Source: Lutimaribacter pacificus
Lineage (GTDB): Bacteria > Pseudomonadota > Alphaproteobacteria > Rhodobacterales > Rhodobacteraceae
Direction: 5' to 3'
DNA: 64,000 nt
Assembly: GCF_900142185.1 (NCBI RefSeq)
Contig: NZ_FQZZ01000010.1
Span: forward strand, 32,433 to 96,432
Under the pieces are notes generated by a model. That model did not search any database, had not been told where the DNA came from, and saw only the letters and a program-made list of their open reading frames with translations. Shown here one piece after another: positions 34,524-42,863 of the stretch; position 1 is the stretch's first letter; every line of letters starts with the position of its first letter. The translations under genes and the position numbers were made by a program.

Positions 34524-35306
34524 TTATCCCAGCCAGACGTCGAGGAACAACATGATCACAAGACCAACGGCGAGGCCGAGCGTCGCCCTGTTCTGATGGC
34601 CGGATCGGTGGGTTTCCGGAATGATCTCGTGGCTGATGACGTAGAGCATCGCACCTGCTGCGAAGGCGAGACCCCAGGGCAGCAGCGGTTGCGAAAGACT
34701 GATAATCCCTGCGCCGAGAAGTCCACCGACGGGCTCGACGAGACCGGTCAGAGCGGCGATGCCCCAGGCGCGAAGCCTGGAATAGCCCTCGCCGAGCAAC
34801 GAAACCGCCACCGCCAGACCTTCGGGGGCATTCTGTAATCCAATACCGATCGCAAGTGGCAACCCGCCCGACAAACCGTCAGCCCCGAACCCGACGCCGA
34901 CGGCAAGCCCTTCGGGAAAATTGTGGATAGTGATCGCGATGATGAAAAGCCAGACGCGCCGCAGCGATGCGGCGTCGGGACCTTCCCGCCCCGTCTTGAA
35001 ATGTTCATGCGGTAGCCGTTCGTTCATCAGAGCGATCGCGCCCATGCCAAGCAGGATCGCAACACATACGATGGCCGCCGGGAGAGCACCGTTGTCGAAC
35101 TGTCCTTCAGCTGCGTCGAGAGCCGGGATGATCAGCGAGAAGAACGAAGCCGCGAGCATGACACCCGCCGCGAAGCCAAGCAGCAGATCGCGCGTGGCCC
35201 GGGACGGGATGCGCCCAAAAAGAACGGGGACCGCCCCGACCGCGGTCAGCGATCCGGCGGCCAGGCTTCCAAGAAAGCCAAGCGCTATGGGGGAGAGGGG
35301 TTCCAA
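34524..35306 (-). CDS. ZIP-family divalent metal transporter
   Basis: 260 residues, eight predicted helices. ZIP motifs are present: TIHNFPEGLAVGVGFG in helix 4, LQNAPEGLAVAVSLL in helix 5, and ISHEIIPETHR near the C-terminus. A His-containing loop (LPHEHFKTG) lies between helices 3 and 4. ZIP proteins usually import Zn, Mn or Fe into the cytoplasm. An importer inside a metal-stress operon could restore a needed metal displaced by a toxic one. TTG start; no strong ribosome site, so the start is less sure. Confidence 0.87.
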   Translation of the reverse strand: MEPLSPIALGFLGSLAAGSLTAVGAVPVLFGRIPSRATRDLLLGFAAGVMLAASFFSLIIPALDAAEGQFDNGALPAAIVCVAILLGMGAIALMNERLPHEHFKTGREGPDAASLRRVWLFIIAITIHNFPEGLAVGVGFGADGLSGGLPLAIGIGLQNAPEGLAVAVSLLGEGYSRLRAWGIAALTGLVEPVGGLLGAGIISLSQPLLPWGLAFAAGAMLYVISHEIIPETHRSGHQNRATLGLAVGLVIMLFLDVWLG

Positions 35307-35328
35307 TTGTTAAGGTTCTGCCGCGAGT

Positions 35329-35787
35329 TCAGTCAGGAGCCGAGTAGCTGGTGTAGACCTCGGTCGATCCGTCTTCGTGGATCAGGAAGACATCGTAAGC
35401 CTCCCGGTCGTCCTCCGGTCCCATGCCGGGCGACCCGTAGGGCATTCCCGGCACCGCCAGGCCTACCGCGTCTGGCCGGTCCTCCAGCAGGCGTTGGATG
35501 TCAGCCGCCGGCACGTGGCCCTCGATCACATAGCCGTCGACCAAAGCCGTATGGCAGGAGACCATGCGCTGCGGCACGCCATTGTCGAGTTTGAAGCGCA
35601 CAAGAGATCCTCCGAACATGTCCTCGCCCATCGGCGCGAAGCCATTCTCCTCGAGGTGCTTCATCCAGGACAGGCAACAGCCGCAGCCGTTTGTCTTCCG
35701 GACGTCGATCTGAATCGCCTCTGCGACGGCCTGCGCCGCAGGAAGCAAGGCAAATGCGATGGCAAGAGCGGGAGTAAATCGTTTCAT
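35329..35787 (-). CDS. DUF411 periplasmic metal-binding protein
   Basis: 152 residues with signal peptide ending AVAEA. DUF411 signature KTNGCGCCLSWMKHLEENGF (CGCC), then VSCHTALVDGYVIEGHVPA and LAVPGMPYGSPGM. DUF411 proteins occur in copper/silver loci and are thought to handle metal in the periplasm. The gene starts 3 bp after the M23 peptidase stop and continues the operon. Confidence 0.88.
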   Translation of the reverse strand: MKRFTPALAIAFALLPAAQAVAEAIQIDVRKTNGCGCCLSWMKHLEENGFAPMGEDMFGGSLVRFKLDNGVPQRMVSCHTALVDGYVIEGHVPAADIQRLLEDRPDAVGLAVPGMPYGSPGMGPEDDREAYDVFLIHEDGSTEVYTSYSAPD

Positions 35788-35790
35788 GGA

Positions 35791-37164
35791 TCAAAGCCTT
35801 TCGGTTGTCGTCTGTGCAAATTCGCTGGCGAGCCTCTCAGCAAGAAGTGAACGCGCCTCACGCAGTCGCTCAAGCGCGGCCGTGTCGTCCGCTTCACGCT
35901 CGGCCGCCTCTGCCAATCGGTCGTCAGAGAGAGGGTCGGTTGGGCGACCGTCCACCAGCACTTCGTAATGTAGGTTGGGGCCTGTCGCGGTACCCGTCGC
36001 ACCGACCCGCCCGATCATATCTCCGGCCATCACGCGTTGCCCTTGTGTGAGCCCGTCCGGTACGGCGCTCAGATGCGCATAGCGCGTCAGGGTGTCGGAG
36101 CCATGAGCGATCTCGACGACCCGGCCATACCCACCGCGTCGGCCGATGAAGCTAACGCGGCCCGGCGCCGTCGCCTGTACCGGCGTGCCGCGCGCCGCCG
36201 CGAAGTCGACTCCTGTGTGCATCCGTACATTGCCGTAGACCGGATGGGTGCGGCGCCCGAACACAGAACTCAGCCGTGCACCTTCGACCGGTTGCGCAAA
36301 CACGCGCAGGACTTCTCCGTCGACATAGATCGTCGCTTGGCCGCTGCCGTCGTTCGGCCAGACGATTTCATAGACCGAGCCATCGATATCCAGTGCGGCA
36401 AAGGCAAGCTCGGGCTGACCAATCCTCTTGTTCCCGTCTCGGGCCTCGCGCCAAAGGAGGCGCATCGTCTCGCCACCCGCAAGATCACGACGGAAATCCA
36501 CGGTGCCGCCCAGCATCTGCGCCAGGTCCACCGCAAAACGGGCGGGGATGTCTGCCGTGTTCAGGGCGGCGAAAATCGAGCTCTCGATCACCGCCTCGCC
36601 GGCGAAAGTCACCAATTCGGGATCCGGGTCCAACACGCGGGCGGCAAGCTGTTCGCCGAAGACCGCCTCTATCCGGACACCGTCTTCGACGGCGAGCTCT
36701 ACACGACGCGGGTTGTCGTCCGTTGTGGAAACCACCGTAATGATGTGACCCGGACGCAGACGGCGCAGATCGTATTCCGTGCCAATCGCCAAGGCGATTT
36801 CGGCGCGATCCGAAGCATCCAGCCCCGCATCGGAAAGGACCGCATCAAGCGTCTCGCCGGACGCAATCTCCCGCGACCAGGTGACCAGCGGGGGCTCGAT
36901 AGATGGCAAGGAGGTATCAGCGGGGGAAACGGTCAGGAGCGGCCGGGGTCTGAACTCGAATGCGATATCCGCCTGGGCGAGTGTAGGGCGGACCGAATTG
37001 GTTTCGGTAATCCGAGGCGGCGCAAGCGGATTGGGAGTCCAGAGGGTCGCTTCAGCAATCGCAGGGGGCACCGGTTCTTTGGACAGAACGCCAGAGATGG
37101 CGATGGCGGTCACCGAAAATGCGCCTGCGACCGCAACGGCCGCCAAGACAGTTCTTATCTTCAT
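35791..37164 (-). CDS. M23-family (LytM) metallopeptidase
   Basis: 457 residues. N-terminal signal/anchor, a central region with LysM/OapA-like segments (LRRLRPGHIITVVS), then a C-terminal LytM domain with zinc ligands H and D in MHTGVDFAAARG and the catalytic LHYEVLVDG. It cleaves peptidoglycan stem-peptide crosslinks, balancing the crosslinking L,D-transpeptidases elsewhere in the window. The start ATG overlaps the SCO stop. Its presence between copper chaperones is unusual. Confidence 0.87.
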   Translation of the reverse strand: MKIRTVLAAVAVAGAFSVTAIAISGVLSKEPVPPAIAEATLWTPNPLAPPRITETNSVRPTLAQADIAFEFRPRPLLTVSPADTSLPSIEPPLVTWSREIASGETLDAVLSDAGLDASDRAEIALAIGTEYDLRRLRPGHIITVVSTTDDNPRRVELAVEDGVRIEAVFGEQLAARVLDPDPELVTFAGEAVIESSIFAALNTADIPARFAVDLAQMLGGTVDFRRDLAGGETMRLLWREARDGNKRIGQPELAFAALDIDGSVYEIVWPNDGSGQATIYVDGEVLRVFAQPVEGARLSSVFGRRTHPVYGNVRMHTGVDFAAARGTPVQATAPGRVSFIGRRGGYGRVVEIAHGSDTLTRYAHLSAVPDGLTQGQRVMAGDMIGRVGATGTATGPNLHYEVLVDGRPTDPLSDDRLAEAAEREADDTAALERLREARSLLAERLASEFAQTTTERL

Positions 37165-37787
37165 GTTGCCCCCTCTACGTCTTCTGTCAGTGCGCGCTGG
37201 ATCTTCGGCACCGCGAATTCTCTTTGCTCGTGATAGTCGATCATGGTGACGAGCTCACCCTCGGCATCGAACAAGAATACGCTTGCCGTATGGTTCATCG
37301 TATAGCCGCCGCCCTCAGTCGGGACGCGCTCAAATGAGGCACGAAACCCTTCTGCAGCGCGGGCAATTTGGTCTTCCGGCCCCGTCCAGCCACGAATGAC
37401 CGGATGAAAATAGCCGACATATTCGGCCATGGCCTCGACCGTGTCCCGCTCCGGGTCGACCGTGATGAAGACCACGTTCATCTCTGATGCTTCGTCGCCC
37501 AGTTCCTCAAGCCAGCCGGAAATATCCGATAGGGTCGTCGGGCAGACGTCCGGGCAGTAGGTGAACCCGAAAAACACCATTGTGGGACGACCGATCAGGT
37601 TGCCAGGCCCTACCTCATTTTCCTCGTGGTCGGTCAGCCGGAACTCCATCGCCGATAGGGGCAGGGGCCGCTGCCCTTTTGGTTCAGGCGCACCGGGCCC
37701 GTCCACCCGCCACCAGCCCACGAAGAGCGTCAGGCCAAGAACGCCGGCACCGGCTGCGCCGTATAGAAGGAGCTGCCGACGTTGCAT
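37161..37787 (-). CDS. SCO1/SenC-family copper protein (copy 2 of 2)
   Basis: 208 residues, one N-terminal membrane anchor, thioredoxin fold with the copper motif GFTYCPDVCPTTLSD and the distal histidine in GGGYTMNHTASVFLFD. SCO proteins deliver copper to the CuA site of cytochrome oxidase or act as thiol reductases. The start shares one base with the pcuC-like stop. A second SCO gene begins the same operon. Confidence 0.91.
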   Translation of the reverse strand: MQRRQLLLYGAAGAGVLGLTLFVGWWRVDGPGAPEPKGQRPLPLSAMEFRLTDHEENEVGPGNLIGRPTMVFFGFTYCPDVCPTTLSDISGWLEELGDEASEMNVVFITVDPERDTVEAMAEYVGYFHPVIRGWTGPEDQIARAAEGFRASFERVPTEGGGYTMNHTASVFLFDAEGELVTMIDYHEQREFAVPKIQRALTEDVEGAT

Positions 37788-38257
37788 CAGCCCTCCGGTC
37801 CACGCGCGGCGATTCCGAGGATTGGGACCTCGACCGTCACCTTGCCGCCATCCGAGAAGGTCAGTGTCAGCGGGAAATTCTCGCCTTCGGTCATCGGCTC
37901 TTGCAGCTTCATGAGCATGGCGTGCAACCCGCCCGGCTCCAATGCCACGCTTTGGCCGGGCTCAATCGTGATCTCGCCTGCAGGCGCCATGGAACTGACG
38001 CCATCGGAGTTGGTTTTCGACTCATGGATCTCGGGCATCATTGCCAGCGGTGTCGCAAGTCCGGTCAGCGTAACGGCGTCTTCACCCGTGTTGCGCACGG
38101 TCATATAGGCGGCACCTGGCCTGTTGACGCCGATCGAGGCGCGGGACCACGCATTCTCGACCACGACATCCTCCGAACCGGCCAGTGCGGGGGCCGACAG
38201 CCCTGCAACCGTCAAAAGCACGGCCAATGCATTGGTATATCTCAACTTCTTCACCAC
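37787..38257 (-). CDS. PCu(A)C periplasmic copper chaperone
   Basis: 156 residues from a GTG start with AGGAGA five bases upstream. Signal peptide ending PALAGS. Copper-ligand set of PCuAC proteins: Met and His in MMPEIHESK, Met in SSMAPAGE and the HAM in EPGGLHAMLMKLQEPM. It ferries Cu(I) to SCO and cytochrome oxidase. Sits between a DsbA-like gene and a SCO gene, the usual partners. Confidence 0.9.
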   Translation of the reverse strand: MVKKLRYTNALAVLLTVAGLSAPALAGSEDVVVENAWSRASIGVNRPGAAYMTVRNTGEDAVTLTGLATPLAMMPEIHESKTNSDGVSSMAPAGEITIEPGQSVALEPGGLHAMLMKLQEPMTEGENFPLTLTFSDGGKVTVEVPILGIAARGPEG

Positions 38258-38279
38258 TCGTTTCTCCTGCCTCCGCAAA

Positions 38280-38939
38280 TCAGCTTTGGCTTGCCGCAAC
38301 TTCCACTGCCACCAGCCTCTGCAATTCGGCCTCACCGAACGGATCGAGAGGCTTGCCGTTCACGAAGAACGTGGGCGTTTGGCGGACCCCGACTGTCTCG
38401 ACATCGGCGCGGTCCTGGTTGAGCACCGCCACAACACCGGGGGCCAGCATCTGTGTCCGGGCAGCTTCGACATCCAGACCTCCGCTTGCTGCAATCTCAA
38501 GGATCAATCCGGGTGCCGGGGTCCCGTGAGACGCCCATCTGGGCTGCTCTCGCAAGACTGCCTCGAGCACAGGTTCAAACACGTCCTGCATGCGCGCCGC
38601 CTCGAGCACACGGATCGCTTCTACCGACGCCTCGCCGTGAAAAGGCGTATAGCGGATTACAACGCGCACCGCGTCTCCGTGCTCCGCCATGATATCCTCG
38701 ACGACCGGATAGAAAGCGCGGCATGCCTCGCAGGCCGGGTCGAAGAATTCAACGATGGTTACGGGCGCATCCTCGGGCCCGAGGATCGGGGAATAGGGTC
38801 GGATCAGCGCGTCGGCCATTTCAGGGTCGATGGGATCGGACGCGGCAATCGGGTCGGGGCGGGTGGCATACCAGGCGGCACCGCCGAAACCGGCGACCCC
38901 GAGCGCGAGAACGGACAGGATGAGGCCGCGTCGTTTCAT
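38280..38939 (-). CDS. DsbA-like thiol oxidoreductase
   Basis: 219 residues. Signal/anchor, DsbA fold with active site CEAC (FFDPACEACRAFYPV) and cis-Pro loop RQTPTFFVNGKPLDP. The ATG at 38939 overlaps the dsbB stop (ATGA). CEAC differs from the CPHC/CPYC of housekeeping DsbA. The protein is paired with the dsbB-like gene just upstream, forming a dedicated disulfide system. Confidence 0.9.
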   Translation of the reverse strand: MKRRGLILSVLALGVAGFGGAAWYATRPDPIAASDPIDPEMADALIRPYSPILGPEDAPVTIVEFFDPACEACRAFYPVVEDIMAEHGDAVRVVIRYTPFHGEASVEAIRVLEAARMQDVFEPVLEAVLREQPRWASHGTPAPGLILEIAASGGLDVEAARTQMLAPGVVAVLNQDRADVETVGVRQTPTFFVNGKPLDPFGEAELQRLVAVEVAASQS

Positions 38940-39358
38940 TTTTGTGTTTCCTTCAGTGAGAGAGCCGACAGCAGACCGATCATCGCGAAGGCGACGAGCG
39001 CCATCAAAGGAATCGGAATGCCGAAGACCAGTTGATTGTCGTCGGTACAGGATGGGCCGGTCGCCGTGCAGGGCTGGATACGCTCGGGGATAACGCCGAC
39101 ATAGAGGCCCAAGTGCCAAAGCGCGACGGCGGCACCGCCCAAAGCCAGCGCGATCCCGTAGCGACCCACGCGCCGATCCTGCCACCACAGCCCAAGCCCG
39201 AGGATGATGGCCAAGGGGAACATGAAGGCACGCTGGAACCAGCAGAGCACGCAAGGTGTCTGCCCCAGAACCTCGCCGATGAAGAGCACGGCAAGCGACG
39301 CGGTGAGCGCGATGATCCAGGCCAGGCCAAGGGCCGTCTCTCCGGAAAGTCGGGTCAT
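38936..39358 (-). CDS. DsbB-like (BdbC-type) disulfide oxidoreductase
   Basis: 140 residues, four membrane helices. First pair CVLC in TPCVLCWFQRAFMFPL, second pair in QPCTATGPSCTDDN. The compact size matches BdbC/DsbB-like proteins. It reoxidises the adjacent DsbA-like protein with quinone. Five bp after the first SCO gene of the operon; overlaps the next gene. Confidence 0.9.
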   Translation of the reverse strand: MTRLSGETALGLAWIIALTASLAVLFIGEVLGQTPCVLCWFQRAFMFPLAIILGLGLWWQDRRVGRYGIALALGGAAVALWHLGLYVGVIPERIQPCTATGPSCTDDNQLVFGIPIPLMALVAFAMIGLLSALSLKETQK

Positions 39359-39363
39359 GACGA

Positions 39364-39966
39364 TCAGATCCTCTGTCTCAGATCGGCGAGGATCTCTTCG
39401 GCGGGCGTGCCGTAGGGCCAGGAGTCCGCGAAGCCTGCTTGCGTGTCGAAAAGGAAAAGATGCGACGTGTGACCCATCGTGTATCCGCCCGGCGCAGTCG
39501 CCTGCTCGATCCGCTCAAAGAATATCGGAAAGGTTTCGGATGTCGCGGCGATCTGCTCTGGTGTACCGGTCAGCCCGATGATCCCTGCGTCGAACAGGGG
39601 CACATACTCGGCAAGTGCAGTCGGCGTATCCCGCTCCGGATCAATCGTTATGAAAATCGGCTGAACCATTGCTGCCTCATCGCCCAGGCCCTCCATCACG
39701 GCCGCGACTTCGGACAGTGTTGTCGGACAGACGTCGGGGCAATTGGTGAAGCCAAAGAAGACCAGCATCCAGCGCCCTGCGAAATCTTCGTCCGTTTGGA
39801 CCATGCCGCGATGATCGGTCAGTTCGAAATCAGCAAGAAACGGTGGTTCACTCTCGGTGCGGGCAAGATCGGCACGGTAGTCGGACCATAGCAACAGCCA
39901 GATGAAAACGAACGCCGCCGCGCCCGCCAACACCCACAATACCTTCTGAAGACCTGAAAGCCTCAC
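39364..39966 (-). CDS. SCO1/SenC-family copper protein (copy 1 of 2)
   Basis: 200 residues: N-terminal membrane anchor (about 10-28), SCO motif GFTNCPDVCPTTLSEV, distal histidine in GGYTMGHTSHLFLFD. First gene of the minus-strand run that ends at 32.3 kb; the CadR/PbrR-type promoter lies about 40-70 bp upstream. The two SCO copies share the CPDVCPTTLS core but differ elsewhere, so they are older paralogues. Confidence 0.91.
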   Translation of the reverse strand: MRLSGLQKVLWVLAGAAAFVFIWLLLWSDYRADLARTESEPPFLADFELTDHRGMVQTDEDFAGRWMLVFFGFTNCPDVCPTTLSEVAAVMEGLGDEAAMVQPIFITIDPERDTPTALAEYVPLFDAGIIGLTGTPEQIAATSETFPIFFERIEQATAPGGYTMGHTSHLFLFDTQAGFADSWPYGTPAEEILADLRQRI

Positions 39967-40002
39967 GCCGCTCCGCCCGAACCTGATTCTATATTTTGTG
40001 TG

Positions 40003-40033
40003 CGTTTACATCCTCTAGCTACTGTAGGTTCAA
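40003..40033 (-). promoter_or_regulatory. CadR/PbrR-type promoter of the SCO-to-lnt operon
   Basis: Minus strand: -35 TTGAAC (40033-40028), 19-bp spacer CTACAGTAGCTAGAGGATG (40027-40009), -10-like TAAACG (40008-40003). A second half-preserved dyad CTACACCCACTGTAG (40111-40125) lies just before the regulator gene and could serve for autoregulation. Confidence 0.75.
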
Positions 40034-40143
40034 GCGTGATTGTCATCGATCGGCCAACAATCACCGATCTGTGAAACTCGGGTGAAGCTTGTGATGCGCA
40101 CCGCATAAAGCTACACCCACTGTAGGTAATGTGGGGAGCGGAA

Positions 40144-40572
40144 ATGCTGACGATTGGGACGCTGGCGAAGAAGACCGGAACAAAGGTGCAGACCATCCGG
40201 TATTACGAGCAGATCGGACTTATGCCTGAGCCCGGCAGGACCGAGGGGGGCCAACGACGCTATGGCGACGCCGAACTCGACCGCTTGTCATTCGTCCGGC
40301 ACGCACGGCAACTGGGGTTCTCGTTGGACGCGATCCGTGAGCTCCTCGATCTCAGCGATCATCCGGGAAAGTCCTGCGCTGAGGCGGATGCAATAGCCCG
40401 TCGGCAACTCAAACAGGTCGAGCAACGATTGGCGCGGCTCGAGGCGCTGCGGACGGAATTGAAGCGGATGGTGCATGAGTGCAGCGGCGGACAGACTTCT
40501 GATTGCCGTGTGCTCGAGGTACTGCGCGACCATTCCGAATGCCTGACCGACCATGAAGAGATCGGCGCCTGA
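40144..40572 (+). CDS. CadR/PbrR/ZntR-type MerR regulator of divalent metals
   Basis: 142 residues. DNA-binding domain (IGTLAKKTGTKVQTIRYYEQ) and three cysteines placed as in divalent-metal sensors: C78 (KSCAEAD), C113 and C121 (ECSGGQTSDCRVL). C78 is the residue that separates Cd/Pb/Zn sensors from CueR. ATG start with GGGGAGCGG upstream. Probable controller of four sites in this window: 27.7, 29.0, 40.0 and 41.3 kb. Which metal is sensed cannot be decided from sequence. Confidence 0.88.
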   Translation: MLTIGTLAKKTGTKVQTIRYYEQIGLMPEPGRTEGGQRRYGDAELDRLSFVRHARQLGFSLDAIRELLDLSDHPGKSCAEADAIARRQLKQVEQRLARLEALRTELKRMVHECSGGQTSDCRVLEVLRDHSECLTDHEEIGA

Positions 40573-40654
40573 GCAATTTCGACGACCTTTGATCGGAACG
40601 CAAAAAGCCCGGTGTTAGTTACTCATTGGCAATTCACTAATTTGGATACCCGGC

Positions 40655-41275
40655 ATGGCGGAGCAGAGAAACGCAACGGAAAGACGCACACTCTGGATCG
40701 TGCTGGGTCTCAACATCGGGCTGGCAGTCGCTTTCTTCGCCTCGGGCGCATTCGGCGAGTCAAGCGCGCTTATCGCCAATGGCCTCGACAATCTGTCGGA
40801 CAGTTTCGTCTACGCGATCAGCCTCTTCGCGCTGTCCCGCTCCGCCAAGTGGAAGCGCGGAGCGGCGAACGTTTCGGGCGGCCTGCTGATCCTCTTCGCC
40901 CTTGGAATCCTGTATGACGCGTGGCGCCGCTACGTCGGCGGATCGGATCCTCTTGGCACGATCATGATTGTCATGGCGCTGGTAGCGGCGGCCATCAACG
41001 CACTTTGCGTCTGGCTGCTGGCACGGCTTCGCGATCCAGACGTAAACATCCGAGCGGCGAATACGTTCAGCTGGAACGACTTCGCGGCCAATCTCGGAAT
41101 CGTCGTCGCAGGCGGGCTCGTAGCCTGGCTCGGAACGAATTGGCCGGACCTTGTCGTGGGCGTGATTGTCGCCGGCATCGCGGCCTGGGGTGGCGTCGGA
41201 ATCCTGAGAGACGCGCATGGTGAACACCACAAGGCGGTGCACAATGACGATCAGGTAACCAAGGACTCGGCCTGA
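40655..41275 (+). CDS. Short cation diffusion facilitator (membrane domain only)
   Basis: 206 residues with five to six helices. CDF hallmarks are ANGLDNLSDSFVYAIS (D-x3-D type site in helix 2) and SWNDFAANLGIVVAG in helix 5. The usual cytoplasmic C-terminal dimer domain is absent; after the last helix only a short His-containing tail (DAHGEHHKAVHNDD) remains. Such short CDFs exist as a natural subgroup, so it need not be broken. Lies between the MerR gene and the promoter at 41.3 kb. Confidence 0.8.
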   Translation: MAEQRNATERRTLWIVLGLNIGLAVAFFASGAFGESSALIANGLDNLSDSFVYAISLFALSRSAKWKRGAANVSGGLLILFALGILYDAWRRYVGGSDPLGTIMIVMALVAAAINALCVWLLARLRDPDVNIRAANTFSWNDFAANLGIVVAGGLVAWLGTNWPDLVVGVIVAGIAAWGGVGILRDAHGEHHKAVHNDDQVTKDSA

Positions 41276-41284
41276 AATCGGGGC

Positions 41285-41315
41285 TTGAAGCTACAGTGAC
41301 TGTAGCAACTACATA
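41285..41315 (+). promoter_or_regulatory. CadR/PbrR-type promoter of transglutaminase-CDF unit
   Basis: -35 TTGAAG (41285-41290), 19-bp spacer holding a perfect 7+1+7 dyad CTACAGT-G-ACTGTAG (41291-41305), -10 TACATA (41310-41315). It lies 30 bp before the transglutaminase GTG start. The most symmetrical site in the window. Confidence 0.85.
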
Positions 41316-41344
41316 TTCTCGTGAACGATTCGAGGAGGTATCCC

Positions 41345-41908
41345 GTGAACCCCGCCGACCCTCATTTGGCCAAAACCCGGCTGCTGGATTTTGACGCGAC
41401 CTCAATTGCAAAACTGATCGAGGAGCGCGGCTGGGCAGACCTTCCCAGCGACGACCGAATTGGGGCCATCTACGATTTCGTCAGGAACGAGATTACCTTC
41501 GGCTACAACCGCGCCGACGACATTCCGGCGTCCGAGGTCCTCGCAGATGGCCACGGGCAGTGCAACACCAAGGGCACGCTCCTCATGGCCCTGCTGCGTG
41601 GCGTGGGAGTTCGCTGCCGACTGCACGGGTTCACAATCCACAAGGCGCTTCAGAGAGGCGTCGTTCCGGAACTCGTCTATCCCCTCGCGCCGTCCGAAAT
41701 CCTCCACTCCTGGGTAGAGGTGGACTTGGGCGACGGATGGGTCAATCACCGCCAGAACTTCGGATTTGTGCGCGACTTGCTCTATCGCCACGTCATCCGT
41801 CACTGGATGAATGCCAGGGTTCGCCGCATCCGCCGCGGAATCTTGCCGCCGGTCCCCGGATTCGATCGGCCGAACCGCCGCCATGAGGAGACGAACCGTG
41901 CCGCATGA
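41345..41908 (+). CDS. Transglutaminase-like (cysteine peptidase fold) protein
   Basis: 187 residues, no signal peptide. Catalytic-type cysteine in ADGHGQCNTKGTLLMALLR and histidine in EILHSWVEVDLGDGW, the order of the transglutaminase/protease core. A conserved basic tail is present (NARVRRIRRGILPPVPG). GTG start with GAGGAGG upstream; a GTG 24 nt earlier lies before the ribosome site. Directly under the best divalent-metal promoter and overlapping the CDF gene by 11 bp. Substrate unknown; a cytosolic cysteine enzyme in a metal-efflux unit is unusual. Confidence 0.82.
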   Translation: MNPADPHLAKTRLLDFDATSIAKLIEERGWADLPSDDRIGAIYDFVRNEITFGYNRADDIPASEVLADGHGQCNTKGTLLMALLRGVGVRCRLHGFTIHKALQRGVVPELVYPLAPSEILHSWVEVDLGDGWVNHRQNFGFVRDLLYRHVIRHWMNARVRRIRRGILPPVPGFDRPNRRHEETNRAA

Positions 41909-42863
41909 TCACGGCCACGCCCACATCGATCCTCAATCCGGTGATCGTCGCGTCTCCATCGCCATCTGGGCCAACGGCCTCCTGACGGTCGCGCAGATCG
42001 TCGGCGGGATCCTTTCCGGCAGCCTCGCGCTGATCGCGGATGCCCTCCACAATTTCTCGGACATGGCGTCGCTGGTGATCGCCTTCTTCGCGCGTAAGAT
42101 CGCTCGCCGCCCGGCGGACAAGCGCATGACCTTCGGCTATGGGCGGGTAGAAATCGTCGCAGCGCTCATCAACTACACGACACTTATCCTGATCGGCTTC
42201 TACCTGATCTACGAGGGTGGTATGCGCATGATCGACCCACCAGAGGTACAGGGCTGGACGGTGGTGATCCTGGGCGGTGTGGCACTGGTCGTCGACACGT
42301 TGACGGCGCTGCTCACCTATTCGATGCAGAAAGGCAGCGTGAACATCCGTGCGCTCTTCCTGCACAACCTATCGGACGCTTTGGCCTCCGTGGCGGTCAT
42401 CATCGGCGGCTCGCTCATCCTCCTCTACAACATGCGGTGGGTCGACCCGGCGATCACCATCGGCATCGCTCTCTACATCCTCTACCTCGCATTTACCGAG
42501 ATCGGCGGTCCGATTCGGACGCTGATGCTCGGCAGTCCACCGGACATCGATAATGAAACCGTCGTTCAGGCGATGCGGGGTGTGGATGGTGTCGCGGACG
42601 TTCATCACGTGCATCTGTGGCAGATGCAGGAGCACGAGGCGGCTCTGGACTGCCACGTCGTGCTGACAGCGGACGGCTGGGGTCAAATCGAAAAGATCAA
42701 GGCCGCGATCAAGGACCGGCTGAAGGACGATTTCAGCATCGGTCATTCGAGTCTGGAATTTGAGCACGAAGACCGCGCACACGAAAACGCTGACCTTTAC
42801 GGTCACGGCAAACCGGAAAAAGAGGAGGAAAACCATGTTCACCGAGACACTGACAGCTCATGA
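41898..42863 (+). CDS. Zn/Cd cation diffusion facilitator, full length
   Basis: 321 residues. His-rich N-terminus (PHDHGHAHIDPQ), six helices with the zinc-site motifs DALHNFSDMASLVIAF (HxxxD) and LFLHNLSDALASVAVI (HxxxD), then a cytoplasmic domain (VADVHHVHLWQMQEHEAA) and a tail (LEFEHEDRAHENADLYGHG). Exports Zn(II)/Cd(II) by proton exchange. GTG start at 41898 with GAGGAG 8 nt upstream. The tail is closely matched by a gene fragment 1.7 kb downstream. Confidence 0.9.
   Translation: MPHDHGHAHIDPQSGDRRVSIAIWANGLLTVAQIVGGILSGSLALIADALHNFSDMASLVIAFFARKIARRPADKRMTFGYGRVEIVAALINYTTLILIGFYLIYEGGMRMIDPPEVQGWTVVILGGVALVVDTLTALLTYSMQKGSVNIRALFLHNLSDALASVAVIIGGSLILLYNMRWVDPAITIGIALYILYLAFTEIGGPIRTLMLGSPPDIDNETVVQAMRGVDGVADVHHVHLWQMQEHEAALDCHVVLTADGWGQIEKIKAAIKDRLKDDFSIGHSSLEFEHEDRAHENADLYGHGKPEKEEENHVHRDTDSS

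Noticed and set aside
36037..37233. 398-codon plus-strand open frame opposite the M23 peptidase
   Set aside because: Antisense to a clear LytM protein, with no coherent domain or start site.
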